Source: Tridacna crocea (lineage: Eukaryota; Mollusca; Bivalvia; Cardiida; Cardiidae). From it: a DNA stretch of 64,000 nucleotides. The stretch spans positions 43,362,173 to 43,426,172 of the forward strand of contig OX031070.1 of NCBI GenBank assembly GCA_943736015.1, given 5' to 3'. Position numbers and translations under genes: made by a program. Positions 39,101 through 40,242 of the stretch are shown one piece after another (the stretch's first letter is position 1; every line of letters begins with the position of its first letter). The notes beneath the pieces were generated by a model, which saw only the letters and a program-made list of their open reading frames with translations, was not told where the DNA came from and did not search any database.

Positions 39101-40083
39101 AAGAAATTTTATTCCATGTTGCACTAGAAGCATTAACCGTTTCCCAAACAAGCCCTTGTTTTTACGTGTCTGCAGTACAAGTCTTTTGAAAACACTGTGG
39201 GAAAAGGAGAAATTGCTCGTAACGAGCAATTTCTCCTTTTCCCACAGTGTTTTCTACCCATTTGGAGAACTTTTCGCCATGTTTATCAAATTTGAAATTG
39301 TCGTCTGCAAACTCTTGGAGTTTAGAAGAGTCTAAAATTTATCGTTTGGGAAAGGGTTAAGGGTCTACTACCTTCAAAAATTCTGAAAAGAAAGCTTTGG
39401 AAAAAACATTACCGAAAAAAGAGAATGCTGGTAGCCAGCATTTTCTCTTTTTCACACACATTTTTTATTTTACTGCCAAAGTATTATTAAACAGTAAAGA
39501 GTTAACTAGACGATACTGCGTTTTAACTACCCTTTGGCTGAAGTATCTCGAAAGCATCGTAGAAAAAGGAGACATGCTGGTGTCCTATTCCCACAATGTT
39601 TTCGACTATCTCAAACACTAATCACTTAAGTTAATGGGGATTAATTCAATGAGCATTTTCTCCATTTCCCACAATGTTTTCAACCCTGCTGGAAACAATT
39701 TTCAATTTTTGAGTCATGCTTATTTTGTCGTCTGCTAGTGCTTTCAATTTGAACCAGTCTAAAATTTTGTCGTTTGGTAAAGAATTAATTCTTTTTTTTT
39801 TACAGCGGATGATTTGAAGGAGGTATCTCCCGGTGATATCACTGCCACAAACTACGCCCCGAACTTTAACCCAAGCATCCGCCTACCAACAACCTACCCA
39901 ACCCCGGAGTCGTTCGCGTACGCCCAGTACGCCCACGATACTTATCTAATGGCTGCCAAGTCACGCCCGACCCCGTACAGTCGAAATATGGACTATGCAA
40001 GCCCGTACAGGCACCCACATTTAAAACCAGCCTATAGTCAAAGTTCGACCCCCGGGTTTGGATATAACTTTGATGCCCGATGA
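4356..40083 (+). CDS. Tbx1: Tbx1/10-class T-box transcription factor, complete 8-exon gene
   Basis: Coding exons read by eye: 4356-4548, 11791-12103, 24610-24711, 25891-26062, 30246-30398, 37046-37113, 38154-38290, 39806-40083. They total 1416 nt, 471 residues plus TGA. Every intron starts GT and ends AG, and phases (1,2,2,0,0,2,1) join without a frameshift. The product is a nuclear DNA-binding regulator. The T-box spans about residues 146-334 and includes [70 protein letters not shown] and [12 protein letters not shown], closest in memory to vertebrate Tbx1/Tbx10 and fly org-1. An eh1-like FSINNLM lies at residues 14-20, an Asn/Ser run in exon 7, and AKSRPTPY near the C-terminus resembles the Tbx1 tail. 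The ATG at 4356 is the first start in its open frame. In bilaterians this class acts in pharyngeal and mesodermal development. Additional 5' exons or alternative 3' exons cannot be excluded. Family call is confident; Tbx1/10 over Tbx20-like classes is from motif memory. Confidence 0.93.
4580..4725. mobile_element. Degenerate family A MITE in intron 1
   Basis: AAAACATTGTG, GGAGAAAATGCTGG and the return arm CCACAATGTTTTC are recognisable, but the core and right half have decayed. It begins about 30 bp after the exon 1 donor. Confidence 0.65.
4809..4872. repeat. 64 bp hairpin repeat, family P
   Basis: Near-perfect inverted repeat: arms GGACAGTGTAGAT and AGATCAGACTGCAC about a five-base AGAAC loop, returning through GTGCAGTCTGATCTTG. 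Similar copies at 5006, 18660, 23489 and 63878. Confidence 0.9.
5006..5069. repeat. 64 bp hairpin repeat, family P
   Basis: Second copy 190 bp from the first, same loop (AGAAC). Both are followed by the same trailing sequence (a TATTT-rich stretch with GAAATA), so the copied unit is longer than the hairpin. Confidence 0.9.
5162..5390 (-). mobile_element. TTAA-type MITE, family A, full length
   Basis: 229 bp from TTAACTCTGTACC to GGTAAAGAGTTAA, with TTAA at both ends. The central palindrome has core GCTGGTTACCAGC; the centre T marks the reverse orientation relative to copies with centre A. Confidence 0.9.
5592..5800 (+). mobile_element. tRNA-derived SINE-like element
   Basis: The head resembles a tRNA: A-box region near GTGAAGTAAAGCGTCGG and a B-box-like GAGTTCGATACCC at 5642-5654. 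The body has TTCCCAGGAAGGAGAATCG and the tail AACTTGTTTCTCAACCGACG. A close copy lies at 53592-53800 and tails at 2768-2897 and 49985-50105. Confidence 0.8.
6173..6485 (-). mobile_element. Family A MITE with an internal duplication
   Basis: TTAA-bounded, left end TTAACTATTTACCATACGAC and right end TTTGGTAAAGAGTTAA. A segment of about 75 bp with AAACTTGTTCTGGGAGG and the left palindrome arm is present twice, so two left arms face one right arm. This explains the 313 bp length. Confidence 0.85.
6486..6615. mobile_element. Partial family A MITE
   Basis: Half-element: GCTGATGACCAG core, ATTTTCTCCC arm and decayed right end (TTATTTGGTTAAAGG). It follows directly after the previous copy. Confidence 0.65.
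6778..6832. repeat. Shortened family P hairpin
   Basis: AGATCCAAGATCAGACTGCA is followed by a shortened return arm (GATCCTGATCTACAGTGTCG). The lost bases make the arms unequal. Confidence 0.65.
6833..7238. other. Intron 1 sequence, little recognised
   Basis: A TGCTGTCTGATCTTGAATCT string near 7131 is a remnant of a family P hairpin. Otherwise nothing supported. Confidence 0.5.
7239..7479. repeat. Two family Q hairpins (GCCTGCGCAG core)
   Basis: 7239-7305 is a nearly perfect inverted repeat: AAAAAGTATCGACCCATGTC outer arm, then AGCCTGCGCAG, a short CCG spacer and the complement. 7413-7479 has the same plan with CCCAGATC in place of CCCATGTC in one arm and the matching change (GATCTGGG) in the other. 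Confidence 0.9.
7703..8195 (-). mobile_element. Foldback-family G element
   Basis: Read on the - strand it matches 46695-47215 and 55255-55700: ATCTTTCACCG, AAAGCATGAAAT, GGGGAATAACTG-type block, GCGTACTCCCTCC, TTTCCATCTGGTTGTGAGGC and TTACCTAGGTAACTAG. No open frame of note. Non-autonomous. Confidence 0.75.
8280..8445. mobile_element. Highly degenerate MITE remnant
   Basis: GAAAATATTGTTATAAAAAG and GAAATGCTAG echo the family A left arm; the right arm is barely recognisable. Confidence 0.4.
8697..8850. repeat. Family F repeat with an ATTAGAATCGTCTC hairpin
   Basis: The inverted repeat TACTCATTAGAATCGTCTCG and its return arm ACGATTCTAATGAG is followed by AACATAAGGTTTCAAAGAGA and a CTCCCTCTTATCTGG tail. 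Copies at 21850-22000 and, without the hairpin, 17868-18020. Confidence 0.8.
8855..9090 (+). mobile_element. Family A MITE, full length but diverged
   Basis: Bounded by TTAA at 8855 and 9087. Core GCTGGTAGCCAGC; the palindrome is interrupted by an extra ATTTTCTCC copy. Left end TTAATCACACAATTCCGAG. Confidence 0.8.
9190..9507. mobile_element. Degenerate family A MITE
   Basis: AAACATTGTGGGAAA and GGTAACCATTT mark the left arm and core; a GTGTGTTTGTGTGTG stretch interrupts the centre; the right end GTGTGGTAAAGGGTTAA is intact (TTAA near 9495). Confidence 0.65.
9512..10027. repeat. Tandem duplication, two diverged units of about 257 bp
   Basis: Units at about 9512-9768 and 9769-10027 share GTTACCTSCAGA, AAACTAGT, AATGGTTTAAA, AAAAAGACTG, AAAAGCAAAATCTAGATA and CCGTTAGTAA. 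Shared TGTTAC starts mark the junction. No coding sign. Confidence 0.75.
10028..10789. other. Intron 1, AT-rich, no gene seen
   Basis: Two copies of AATGAGGAAAAAAAGTATTTCTG (with slight differences) lie at about 10667 and 10721, a local direct repeat. No protein or RNA is recognised. Confidence 0.55.
10790..10972. mobile_element. Degenerate family A MITE
   Basis: TTTTGAAAATATTGCTGGTAACCA core and TTTGTCGCCTGAAAATGCTT arm are visible; the return palindrome arm is lost. Confidence 0.55.
11140..11400. repeat. Dispersed repeat with a family Q hairpin, inverted copy at 31440-31672
   Basis: The segment with CGCAAAAAGGGAACATCTGG, GATCAACGATAGTGCAGGTC, ATACAGAAAATGTCAT and a hairpin (11299-11366; CCTGGTCAGCCTGCGCA core) recurs in reverse at 31440-31672. 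The hairpin forms one end of the repeat. Confidence 0.8.
11509..11680. repeat. Family E palindromic repeat (inverted CCAAT boxes)
   Basis: A long imperfect palindrome around CTGATTGGATAAACC and TTTTAGCCAATCAG, with outer arms AGGAACATGTTTTA / AAGAGGTTCCTAAGAA. It sits 110 bp upstream of exon 2. Better copies at 19092, 28477 and 44812. Confidence 0.75.
11791..12103 (+). CDS. Tbx1: Tbx1/10 coding exon 2 (linker and start of T-box)
   Basis: The acceptor is TTTCAG before 11791 and the donor GTAAGT at 12104. Residues 65-168 plus two bases of Arg169. The first ~80 residues are a polar, Asn/Asp/Ser-rich linker with no recognised domain. The last 24 residues begin the T-box ([19 protein letters not shown]), nearly identical to the Tbx1 start. 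The preceding NGTCQLEMK also fits Tbx1. Confidence 0.95.
12377..12605 (-). mobile_element. TTAA-type MITE, family A, full length
   Basis: 229 bp, TTAACTCTTTACCAAACGAC to TGTGGTAATGGGTTAA. Core GCTGGTTATCAGC (one mismatch in the palindrome). Lies 274 bp after exon 2. Confidence 0.9.
12606..13400. other. Intron 2, AT-rich, no gene seen
   Basis: A small perfect palindrome, CACATCACATTATGTGATGTG, lies near 13289-13309. The open frame at 13092-13307 has no family resemblance and biased AT-rich codons. Confidence 0.5.
13425..13595. repeat. CT microsatellite and ATT-tailed retrotransposon-like 3' end
   Basis: A pure CT run (about 13451-13479) is followed by TTGTATGTGTTTGTATGCA and an AATAAAGATTATTATTATT tail. 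Such (ATT)n tails after an AATAAA are typical of LINE or LINE-mobilised 3' ends; the upstream body is not identifiable. Confidence 0.5.
13596..14984. other. Intron 2, mostly unique sequence
   Basis: No MITEs are seen over about 1.4 kb, the longest such gap in intron 2. 14700-14890 is less AT-rich. Small reverse-strand open frames lack family resemblance. 14340-14360 holds a short TG run. Confidence 0.5.
14985..15180. promoter_or_regulatory. Candidate intronic enhancer (Fox and NK2-type motifs)
   Basis: Unique, GC-richer than flanks. Contains TTGTAAACAAA (forkhead site, near 15044), TCAAGTG (NK2 core, near 15094), GATAAA and TAATGAG. Conservation cannot be seen from one genome, so this is motif-based inference. 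Confidence 0.3.
15181..15414. other. Intron 2, nothing recognised
   Basis: The open frame at 15204-15446 is Lys-rich and has no family resemblance. Confidence 0.45.
15405..15515. repeat. Family K hairpin (GTAACTACAGCTTG)
   Basis: Inverted repeat with GTAACTACAGCTTG and its return arm, inside a wider imperfect palindrome (CGATTTGCTTCCAAAACC ... GGTTTTGCAAGCAAACCG). Copies at 42225 and 56491. Confidence 0.8.
15516..16100. other. Intron 2 with a short common-repeat fragment
   Basis: An (AAT)n run at 15803-15819 leads into TTTATATAGCGCTATA and CACAGCGCTGTACAA near 15820-15870, a fragment type I recall from many molluscan and other invertebrate genomes. The rest is unassigned. Confidence 0.5.
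16105..16170. repeat. Degenerate family Q hairpin
   Basis: CACAGGTCAGCCTACGCAG is followed by a return arm with mismatches (GTGCAGGCTTGTCTGGGA). Confidence 0.6.
16325..16553 (+). mobile_element. TTAA-type MITE, family A, full length
   Basis: TTAACCCATTACCACACAAT to TAGTAATCAGTTAA, 229 bp. Core GCTGGTAACAAGC (one arm mutated). Confidence 0.9.
16645..16860. promoter_or_regulatory. Candidate intronic enhancer (homeodomain-site cluster)
   Basis: Unique sequence between MITEs with three TAAT-type sites in about 40 bp (TCATTAATTAGTCG, TAATTAATCC, CTCATTAAG, 16714-16747), a GATA-type TTATCT near 16804 and CpG-rich CATGGCGCGAAAA near 16834. Composition differs from flanking repeats. Function is inferred only. 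Confidence 0.35.
16909..17134 (+). mobile_element. TTAA-type MITE, family A, first of a chain
   Basis: TTAACCCATTACCACACCAT to TTTTGTAATGAGTTAA. Core GCTGGTAACCAGC, right arm shortened. Its right TTAA (17131) is also the left TTAA of the next element. Confidence 0.9.
17131..17318 (+). mobile_element. Decayed TTAA-type MITE, second of a chain
   Basis: Left end TTAACCCTCTATGGCGCAAT, GACCCTGAGAACGAAG-like block; the hairpin is lost. Its right boundary is the TTAA at 17315. Confidence 0.7.
17315..17541 (-). mobile_element. TTAA-type MITE, family B, full length
   Basis: TTAACCCTTTCCCAAACGAC to TTTGGGAAAGGGTTAA, 227 bp. The core is GCTCGTTACGAGC and the arms read AACACTGTGGGAAAAGG / CCTTTTCCCACAGTGTT: changed from family A on both sides while remaining complementary. 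Confidence 0.92.
17538..17803 (+). mobile_element. Family A MITE interrupted by an ATAAC palindrome
   Basis: Left end TTAAACGACATAATTCCGAG, then a short insertion of repeated ATAAC units folding on itself (about 17565-17598), then the rest of the MITE with core GCTGGTAACCAGC. The right end TTTGGTAAAGCGATAA has a mutated TTAA. Confidence 0.8.
17868..18020. repeat. Family F repeat lacking the hairpin arm
   Basis: TCTAATGAGTACCCACAACA, AGGGTTTGGAAGAGGAATAA and CTCTTTTATCGGGAGCTC match the right part of the copies at 8697 and 21850. Confidence 0.7.
18049..18280 (-). mobile_element. Family A MITE, diverged
   Basis: TTAACTCTTTACCAAACAAC to CGTTTGTTAAGAAATTGA. Core GGTGGTGACCAG; palindrome imperfect. 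Confidence 0.8.
18281..18659. other. Intron 2, nothing recognised
   Basis: A purine-rich GA stretch lies at 18298-18360. No other feature. Confidence 0.5.
18660..18721. repeat. Family P hairpin
   Basis: Arms GATCAAGATCAGACTGCAC and return, loop AGAAC, about 62 bp. Confidence 0.88.
18722..19091. other. Intron 2, nothing recognised
   Basis: AT-rich with short A and T runs. No repeat copy or coding signal seen. Confidence 0.5.
19092..19283. repeat. Family E palindromic repeat
   Basis: About 190 bp palindrome. Centre GATTGGCTAAACCATCTGG with its return GGTTTAGCCAATC; outer arms CCAAATTTGAGAG / CTTTCAAATTTGG and CAACCATTCTTAAG / GAATGGTCGG. Confidence 0.85.
19284..19867. other. Intron 2, no gene supported
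   Basis: Three overlapping short open frames (19221-19554) have no family resemblance and are in conflict with each other. 19560-19760 is less AT-rich but unrecognised. Confidence 0.5.
19868..20102 (+). mobile_element. Family A MITE, full length
   Basis: TTAACCTTTTACCACAAAAT left end, core GCTGGTAACCAGC with long perfect arms GTGGGAAAAGGAG / CTCCTTTTCCCAC. The right end TTTTGTGGCGTAGGAAAG is decayed. Confidence 0.85.
20103..20737. other. Intron 2, nothing recognised
   Basis: Poly-T stretches at about 20611-20638. Small open frames are unconvincing. Confidence 0.5.
20738..20985 (+). repeat. Direct repeat of 27690-27935 with a family Q hairpin
   Basis: GAGTTAAATGCTTTGCTGCC, TAAGCGATAATTACGAGTCC, TATATAAACAGACTAAAT and a hairpin (20861-20926; CGACCCATGTCAGCCTGCG) then GCATTAAAGGTGGGTATTTA. 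It is about 85-90% identical by eye to the later copy. Confidence 0.85.
21095..21161. repeat. Degenerate family P hairpin
   Basis: GACAGTGTAGATAAACGATC and a mismatched return ATGATCTTTTGTCTACGCTG. Confidence 0.6.
21235..21790 (+). repeat. Dispersed repeat of about 560 bp, inverted copy at 1315-1880
   Basis: Starts TAAAGGTGGGTATTTAGG, contains AAAAGGCTACGTAGCC and AAGTGACTGGCATGTGACTC, and ends near AAATCTGAAGGGCCACCTTG. The first 45 bp also occur at 20936 and 27890 after the family Q hairpin. Confidence 0.7.
21850..22000. repeat. Family F repeat with hairpin
   Basis: The inverted repeat TACTCATCAGAATCGTCTCG with return CGAGACGATTCTAATGAGTA is nearly perfect and loopless; then AACATAGGGTTTCAAAGAGA. 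Confidence 0.85.
22025..22195 (+). repeat. Five-copy tandem repeat of about 30 bp with GGTCA half-sites
   Basis: Units contain AAATGACCCAGGTCATTGTT and end CTACGTAGAG. Each holds an imperfect palindrome ATGACCYRGGTCAT and a TACGTA palindrome. The open frame across it (22025-22231) is a by-product of the repeat. Confidence 0.85.
22240..22585 (+). mobile_element. Solo left half of foldback element H
   Basis: CGTTGTCTGCGCATGTCATA, TCTTCGAAGATT, GACGCACCCCTAGCC, ATTGCACGAGGTAGCGTTTT, TTCTGTACCCAGGATGCCCA and GCCATTTAGCGGGAGATAAT match the left arm of 45605-46345. Confidence 0.8.
22586..23121. other. Intron 2, open frame without family resemblance
   Basis: A 134-codon frame (22621-23025) overlaps a 110-codon frame on the other strand. 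It starts at GTG, has low-complexity Phe/Val stretches from T runs, and is not recognised. Not called as a gene. Confidence 0.5.
23122..23348 (+). mobile_element. TTAA-type MITE, family B
   Basis: TTAACCCTTTCCCAGACGAC to TTTGGGAAAGGGTTAG (last TTAA mutated), 227 bp. Core GCTCGTAACGAGC. Confidence 0.9.
23489..23552. repeat. Family P hairpin
   Basis: GGACAGCGTAGATCCAAGAT arm, centre GCACGTTCTGTGC (loop in the orientation opposite to 4809). Confidence 0.88.
23553..24134. other. Intron 2, nothing recognised
   Basis: No repeat copy or coding signal seen; short open frames only. Confidence 0.5.
24135..24425 (+). repeat. CT/CTAT/CTGT microsatellite tract
   Basis: About 290 bp of pyrimidine-rich TCTC, TATC and TGTC units with a pure CT run (24307-24343) followed by TGTGTGTGTG. 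The long Leu/Ser frames here are microsatellite translations. Confidence 0.95.
24610..24711 (+). CDS. Tbx1: Tbx1/10 coding exon 3 (T-box)
   Basis: The acceptor TTGTAG precedes 24610; donor GTAAGG at 24712. Encodes [19 protein letters not shown] and [15 protein letters not shown]. Arg169 is completed at its first base and Arg203 is split at its end. It is the canonical second T-box exon, too short to stand out as an open frame. Confidence 0.95.
24785..25135. mobile_element. Fragmented family A MITE in intron 3
   Basis: GAAAACATATGTGGGAAAAGGAG and GAAAATGCTA start a palindrome arm; later GGTGGCCAGCAG, CCACAGTGTTTTGTACCC and TTTCGTCATCTGCAAAGGC are parts of a right half, separated by about 150 bp of other sequence. 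A run of 16 Gs sits just upstream (24761-24775). Confidence 0.55.
25215..25352. repeat. Short GATT run and half family P hairpin
   Basis: (TTGA)n at 25221-25252, then GCAGTCTGATCTTGATCTAC at 25319, a single arm of the family P hairpin. Confidence 0.75.
25388..25618 (-). mobile_element. TTAA-type MITE, family A, full length
   Basis: TTAAACCCTTTACCAGACGA to TTGTAAAGGGTTGA (last TTAA mutated). Core GCTGGTTACCAGC. Confidence 0.88.
25622..25854 (+). mobile_element. TTAA-type MITE, family A, 36 bp before exon 4
   Basis: TTGACCCATTATCACAAAAT to TTTGGTAATGATTTAA. Core GCTGGTAAGCAG. Only CAACAACTCTACG, the polypyrimidine-poor intron end and TTACAG separate it from exon 4. Confidence 0.9.
25891..26062 (+). 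CDS. Tbx1: Tbx1/10 coding exon 4 (T-box)
   Basis: Acceptor TTACAG, donor GTAAGT. Encodes [20 protein letters not shown], then [20 protein letters not shown] and [13 protein letters not shown] (residues 204-260), the central T-box with dimer- and DNA-contacting segments. The exon is bracketed by two TTAA MITEs ending 36 bp upstream (25854) and starting 41 bp downstream (26104). Confidence 0.96.
26104..26420 (+). mobile_element. Family A MITE with repeated right arm, 41 bp after exon 4
   Basis: TTAAACTATTACCAACCACA to TTTGGTAATGAGTTAA. After the complete palindrome the right arm is repeated twice more (CTGGAAACCAGC, CTGGTAACCAGC plus CACAATGTTCTC), giving 317 bp. Confidence 0.88.
26533..26735 (-). 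mobile_element. Degenerate family A MITE
   Basis: TTAAGTTTTACCCACACGAC left end, GCATTTGCAGACGACATG block, core decayed (GTTGGCTATCAGC). Confidence 0.65.
26840..27086 (+). mobile_element. TTAA-type MITE, family A, apparent chimera
   Basis: TTAACCCTTTACCACACAAT left end and TGTGTGGTAAAGGGTTAA right end: both ends are of the ACACAA type, whereas normal copies pair that end with a CGTTTGGTAA end. GTCGTCAAAAGTCGTCATTG near the right end comes from the opposite end type. Long perfect palindrome, core GCTGGTAACCAGC. Confidence 0.88.
27095..27329. other. Intron 4, remnant of a family Q hairpin repeat
   Basis: AATCATGTGGTAGACGAGTC and AAAAAGTTTCGACTCATATC at 27086-27160 match the flanks of 20738 and 27690 but the hairpin is reduced. 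The rest is unassigned. Confidence 0.5.
27330..27500. promoter_or_regulatory. Candidate regulatory stretch in intron 4
   Basis: Unique sequence with CACGTG (27454), TGATTGACTCAG (27459; AP-1 and TALE-like) and TGTTTAATGTAATGTAAAC (27473; forkhead-like). Weak, motif-only support. Confidence 0.22.
27501..27689. other. Intron 4, nothing recognised
   Basis: No repeat or coding signal seen. Confidence 0.45.
27690..27935 (+). repeat. Direct repeat of 20738-20985 with a family Q hairpin
   Basis: Same order of blocks; hairpin at 27814-27879 with CGACCCATGTCAGTCTGCGC arms. The two hairpins differ at paired positions. Confidence 0.85.
27937..28168 (+). mobile_element. TTAA-type MITE, family D, 5' truncated
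   Basis: AATCTAAAACCACAATATTT, CATTACAAAGGGAGATGATA and the right end AGGTGTACTACCTTAA match D copies at 38785 and 62298. The left end is replaced by the tail of the neighbouring repeat. Confidence 0.75.
28169..28476. other. Intron 4, nothing recognised
   Basis: A G run lies at 28292-28301. No other feature. Confidence 0.5.
28477..28670. repeat. Family E palindromic repeat
   Basis: Centre CTCTGATTGGCTAAACCATT with return GGTTTAGCCAATCAG; outer arms CCAGCTATTCTTAA / TTAAGGATGGTTGG. Confidence 0.85.
28671..29106. other. Intron 4, nothing recognised
   Basis: AT-rich; no repeat copy or coding signal identified. Confidence 0.5.
29107..29334 (+). mobile_element. TTAA-type MITE, family A, representative intact copy
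   Basis: 228 bp, TTAACCGTTTACCACACAAT to CGTTTGGTAATGAGTTAA. Palindrome arms AAAACATTGTG.GAAAAGGAG around GCTGGTAACCAGC. No coding capacity. Confidence 0.92.
29335..29724. other. Intron 4, nothing recognised
   Basis: Short open frames only; no family resemblance. Confidence 0.5.
29725..30090 (+). mobile_element. Solo right half of foldback element H
   Basis: GGCTAGATGGCATTCTACTA, AAGACGCTACCTGGTGCGAC, GGCCATTTATTATAACAGCC, GGGATGGGTGATGCGTCATA and ATATGACATGTGCAGACAAC match one arm of 45605-46345. Confidence 0.8.
30100..30200 (+). repeat. CT and CTGT microsatellite next to exon 5
   Basis: CTCTCT-rich sequence, then (TCTG)n at 30163-30196, ending 45 bp before exon 5. It could supply or disturb the polypyrimidine tract. 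Confidence 0.92.
30246..30398 (+). CDS. Tbx1: Tbx1/10 coding exon 5 (T-box)
   Basis: Acceptor TTTCAG, donor GTAAGT; 51 whole codons (residues 261-311). Encodes [20 protein letters not shown], then [20 protein letters not shown], with the T-box signature strands. In vertebrate Tbx1 the strand after VVYV reads DP; here it is YP. Confidence 0.96.
30480..30974. other. Intron 5, possible retroelement 3' end
   Basis: TGTACATTGTACTTGTCAAT followed by AATAAAGAATCC near 30733-30760 resembles a non-LTR element tail; body not identifiable. Nothing else seen. Confidence 0.4.
30975..31204. mobile_element. TTAA-type MITE, family C
   Basis: TTAACCCTTTACTCCATAGA to CTTATGGGGTAAAGGGTAAA (last TTAA altered). 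Core GCTCATGACGAGC with arms GGCAAAAGGTGAAATT / AATTTCACCTTTTGCC: again different from A and B on both sides. Confidence 0.88.
31440..31672. repeat. Inverted copy of 11140-11400 with a family Q hairpin
   Basis: Hairpin CCCTGGTCAGACTGCGCGAA with return GCGCAGGCTGACCAGGG, then AATGACATTTTCTGTATGAA, TGACCTGCACTATCGTTGAT and TCCCAGATGATCCCTTTTTG. Confidence 0.82.
31700..34650 (-). other. MITE-free block, possible decayed coding sequence on - strand
   Basis: About 2.9 kb without any of the palindromic families, unlike the rest of the introns. On the - strand, open stretches (32423-32746, 33622-33837) and intervening frames with scattered stops give protein-like but unrecognised translations. This could be an old transposon or processed pseudogene, or chance. 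No domain is recognised. Confidence 0.3.
34930..35850 (+). repeat. Dispersed repeat of GGCCCGGTGTCCGT type
   Basis: GTCATGGCCCGGTGTCCGTC, CATCTTATCTAGAACTAC, GTTGCCATAGCAATAGAAAC, GGCCTAGGGCTA (twice, 35212 and 35464) and TAGCCCTGGGGTTAAA. I recall similar sequences as abundant bivalve repeats. No intact open frame. Confidence 0.5.
35855..35995 (-). mobile_element. tRNA-like SINE head
   Basis: On the - strand: ATAGCTCAGTGGTTTGGACC (A-box region) and GGTTTGATCCC (B-box). Acceptor-stem pairing is absent, so this is a tRNA-derived repeat rather than a functional tRNA. Confidence 0.55.
36186..36395. mobile_element. Degenerate family A MITE
   Basis: ACGCTGAGGAAAAAAGC, GTAACTAGCGCTTTGTCC, and TTTTCTACCCTATCAAAGAC remain of the right half. 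Confidence 0.5.
36388..36930. other. Intron 5 segment flanked by a short direct repeat
   Basis: AAAGTGGGCTTGTACGTA occurs at 36391 and 36888, each followed by RGACTGT. The 480 bp between have no recognised content. It may mark an insertion or duplication. Confidence 0.4.
37046..37113 (+). CDS. Tbx1: Tbx1/10 coding exon 6 (end of T-box)
   Basis: Acceptor TTTAG, donor GTAAGT. Encodes [20 protein letters not shown] then ND (residues 312-333), the C-terminal recognition helix, plus the first two bases (TG) of codon 334. Unspliced sequence would read Trp; spliced to exon 7 it reads Cys. Confidence 0.95.
37380..37571 (+). mobile_element. Family A MITE, left end missing
   Basis: Starts inside the GAGAAAGAAACCTTCTG block. 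Palindrome AAACATAGTGGGAAAAGGAG around GCTGGTAACCAGC carries a G-to-A change (CATAGTG) with the matching change in the other arm (CACTATG). Right end TTTGGTAAAGAGTTAA. Confidence 0.85.
37808..38075. repeat. MITE remnant and TTC/TCC microsatellite
   Basis: TTTTTACCAACCGACAACAT marks a MITE left end (about 37808-37960, decayed). 37974-38073 is (TTC)n, (TCC)n, (TTC)n; it lies 80 bp before exon 7. Lys/Glu or Ser frames here are microsatellite translations. Confidence 0.85.
38154..38290 (+). CDS. Tbx1: Tbx1/10 coding exon 7 (Asn/Ser-rich)
   Basis: Acceptor TTGCAG, donor GTGAGA. Continues the frame as [19 protein letters not shown], then an Asn/Ser tract ([13 protein letters not shown]) from AAC/AAT repeats, ending KGSPK (residues 335-379). 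The phase-1 end joins exon 8. The tract could vary in length between individuals. Confidence 0.87.
38325..38430 (+). mobile_element. tRNA-derived SINE-like fragment
   Basis: CTTTGGCTCAGTGGTGAAGG (A-box) and AAGGGTTCAAATCCCGCC (B-box), with a long variable-arm-like hairpin CCTCGAAAAACGAGG between them. The acceptor stem does not pair. Confidence 0.6.
38533..38788 (+). mobile_element. Family A MITE inserted in another copy's left end
   Basis: 38533-38563 is a MITE left end (TTGACCCATTATCACGCAAT ... GAGTTTAA). At that copy's internal TTAA, a complete element begins (38560-38788): TTAAACCCATTACCCCACAA to TTTGGTAATGACTTAA, core GCTGGTAACCAGC. Confidence 0.85.
38785..39375 (+). mobile_element. TTAA-type MITE, family D, split by a family B insertion
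   Basis: TTAAGGAAGTGGACCCGTAA left end (shared TTAA with the previous element), body matching 62298-62681 up to GAAGCATTAA at 39136, then the B element, then the D right end GGGTCTACTACC at 39362-39373. Confidence 0.85.
39133..39361 (+). mobile_element. TTAA-type MITE, family B, inserted in family D
   Basis: TTAACCGTTTCCCAAACAAG to TTTGGGAAAGGGTTAA, 229 bp, TTAA at both ends. Core GCTCGTAACGAGC with arms AACACTGTGGGAAAAGGAG / CTCCTTTTCCCACAGTGTT. The host sequence resumes directly after it. Confidence 0.93.
39380..39788. mobile_element. Decayed MITE cluster abutting exon 8
   Basis: Remains of at least two family A copies: core GCTGGTAGCCAGC at about 39427, a left arm near 39560 and a right half at 39650-39788 ending TTTGGTAAAGAATTAA. 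The last TTAA is 17 bp before exon 8; the intervening bases are the acceptor pyrimidine tract. Confidence 0.8.
39806..40083 (+). CDS. Tbx1: Tbx1/10 coding exon 8 and stop
   Basis: Acceptor CTTTTTTTTTTACAG. Encodes [20 protein letters not shown] through to GFGYNFDAR and TGA at 40081-40083 (residues 380-471). [12 protein letters not shown] matches the YLGAKSRPAPY stretch remembered from vertebrate Tbx1 tails. It is GC-richer than its surroundings, consistent with coding constraint. The acceptor tract directly follows the TTAA end of a MITE at 39788. Confidence 0.94.
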
Positions 40084-40089
40084 ACTTTG

Positions 40090-40200
40090 ACCTTATCTTT
40101 TTTTTTTAACCCTTTGGTTGCTAAGCGTGACTCACTGACCTTTTGCAGACAGTGTAGATCCAAGAACGTGCAGTCTGATCTTGGAACAACACTGTCCGAA
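40090..40200. repeat. Shortened family P hairpin after the stop codon
   Basis: GACAGTGTAGATCCAAGAACGTG and GCAGTCTGATCTTGG with arms shortened by an internal deletion. If transcribed it lies in the 3' UTR, starting about 60 bp after the stop. Confidence 0.7.
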
Positions 40201-40242
40201 AGAAAGATTTTTTTTCTCCAAAGACTTCACTAGATTTGTCCC

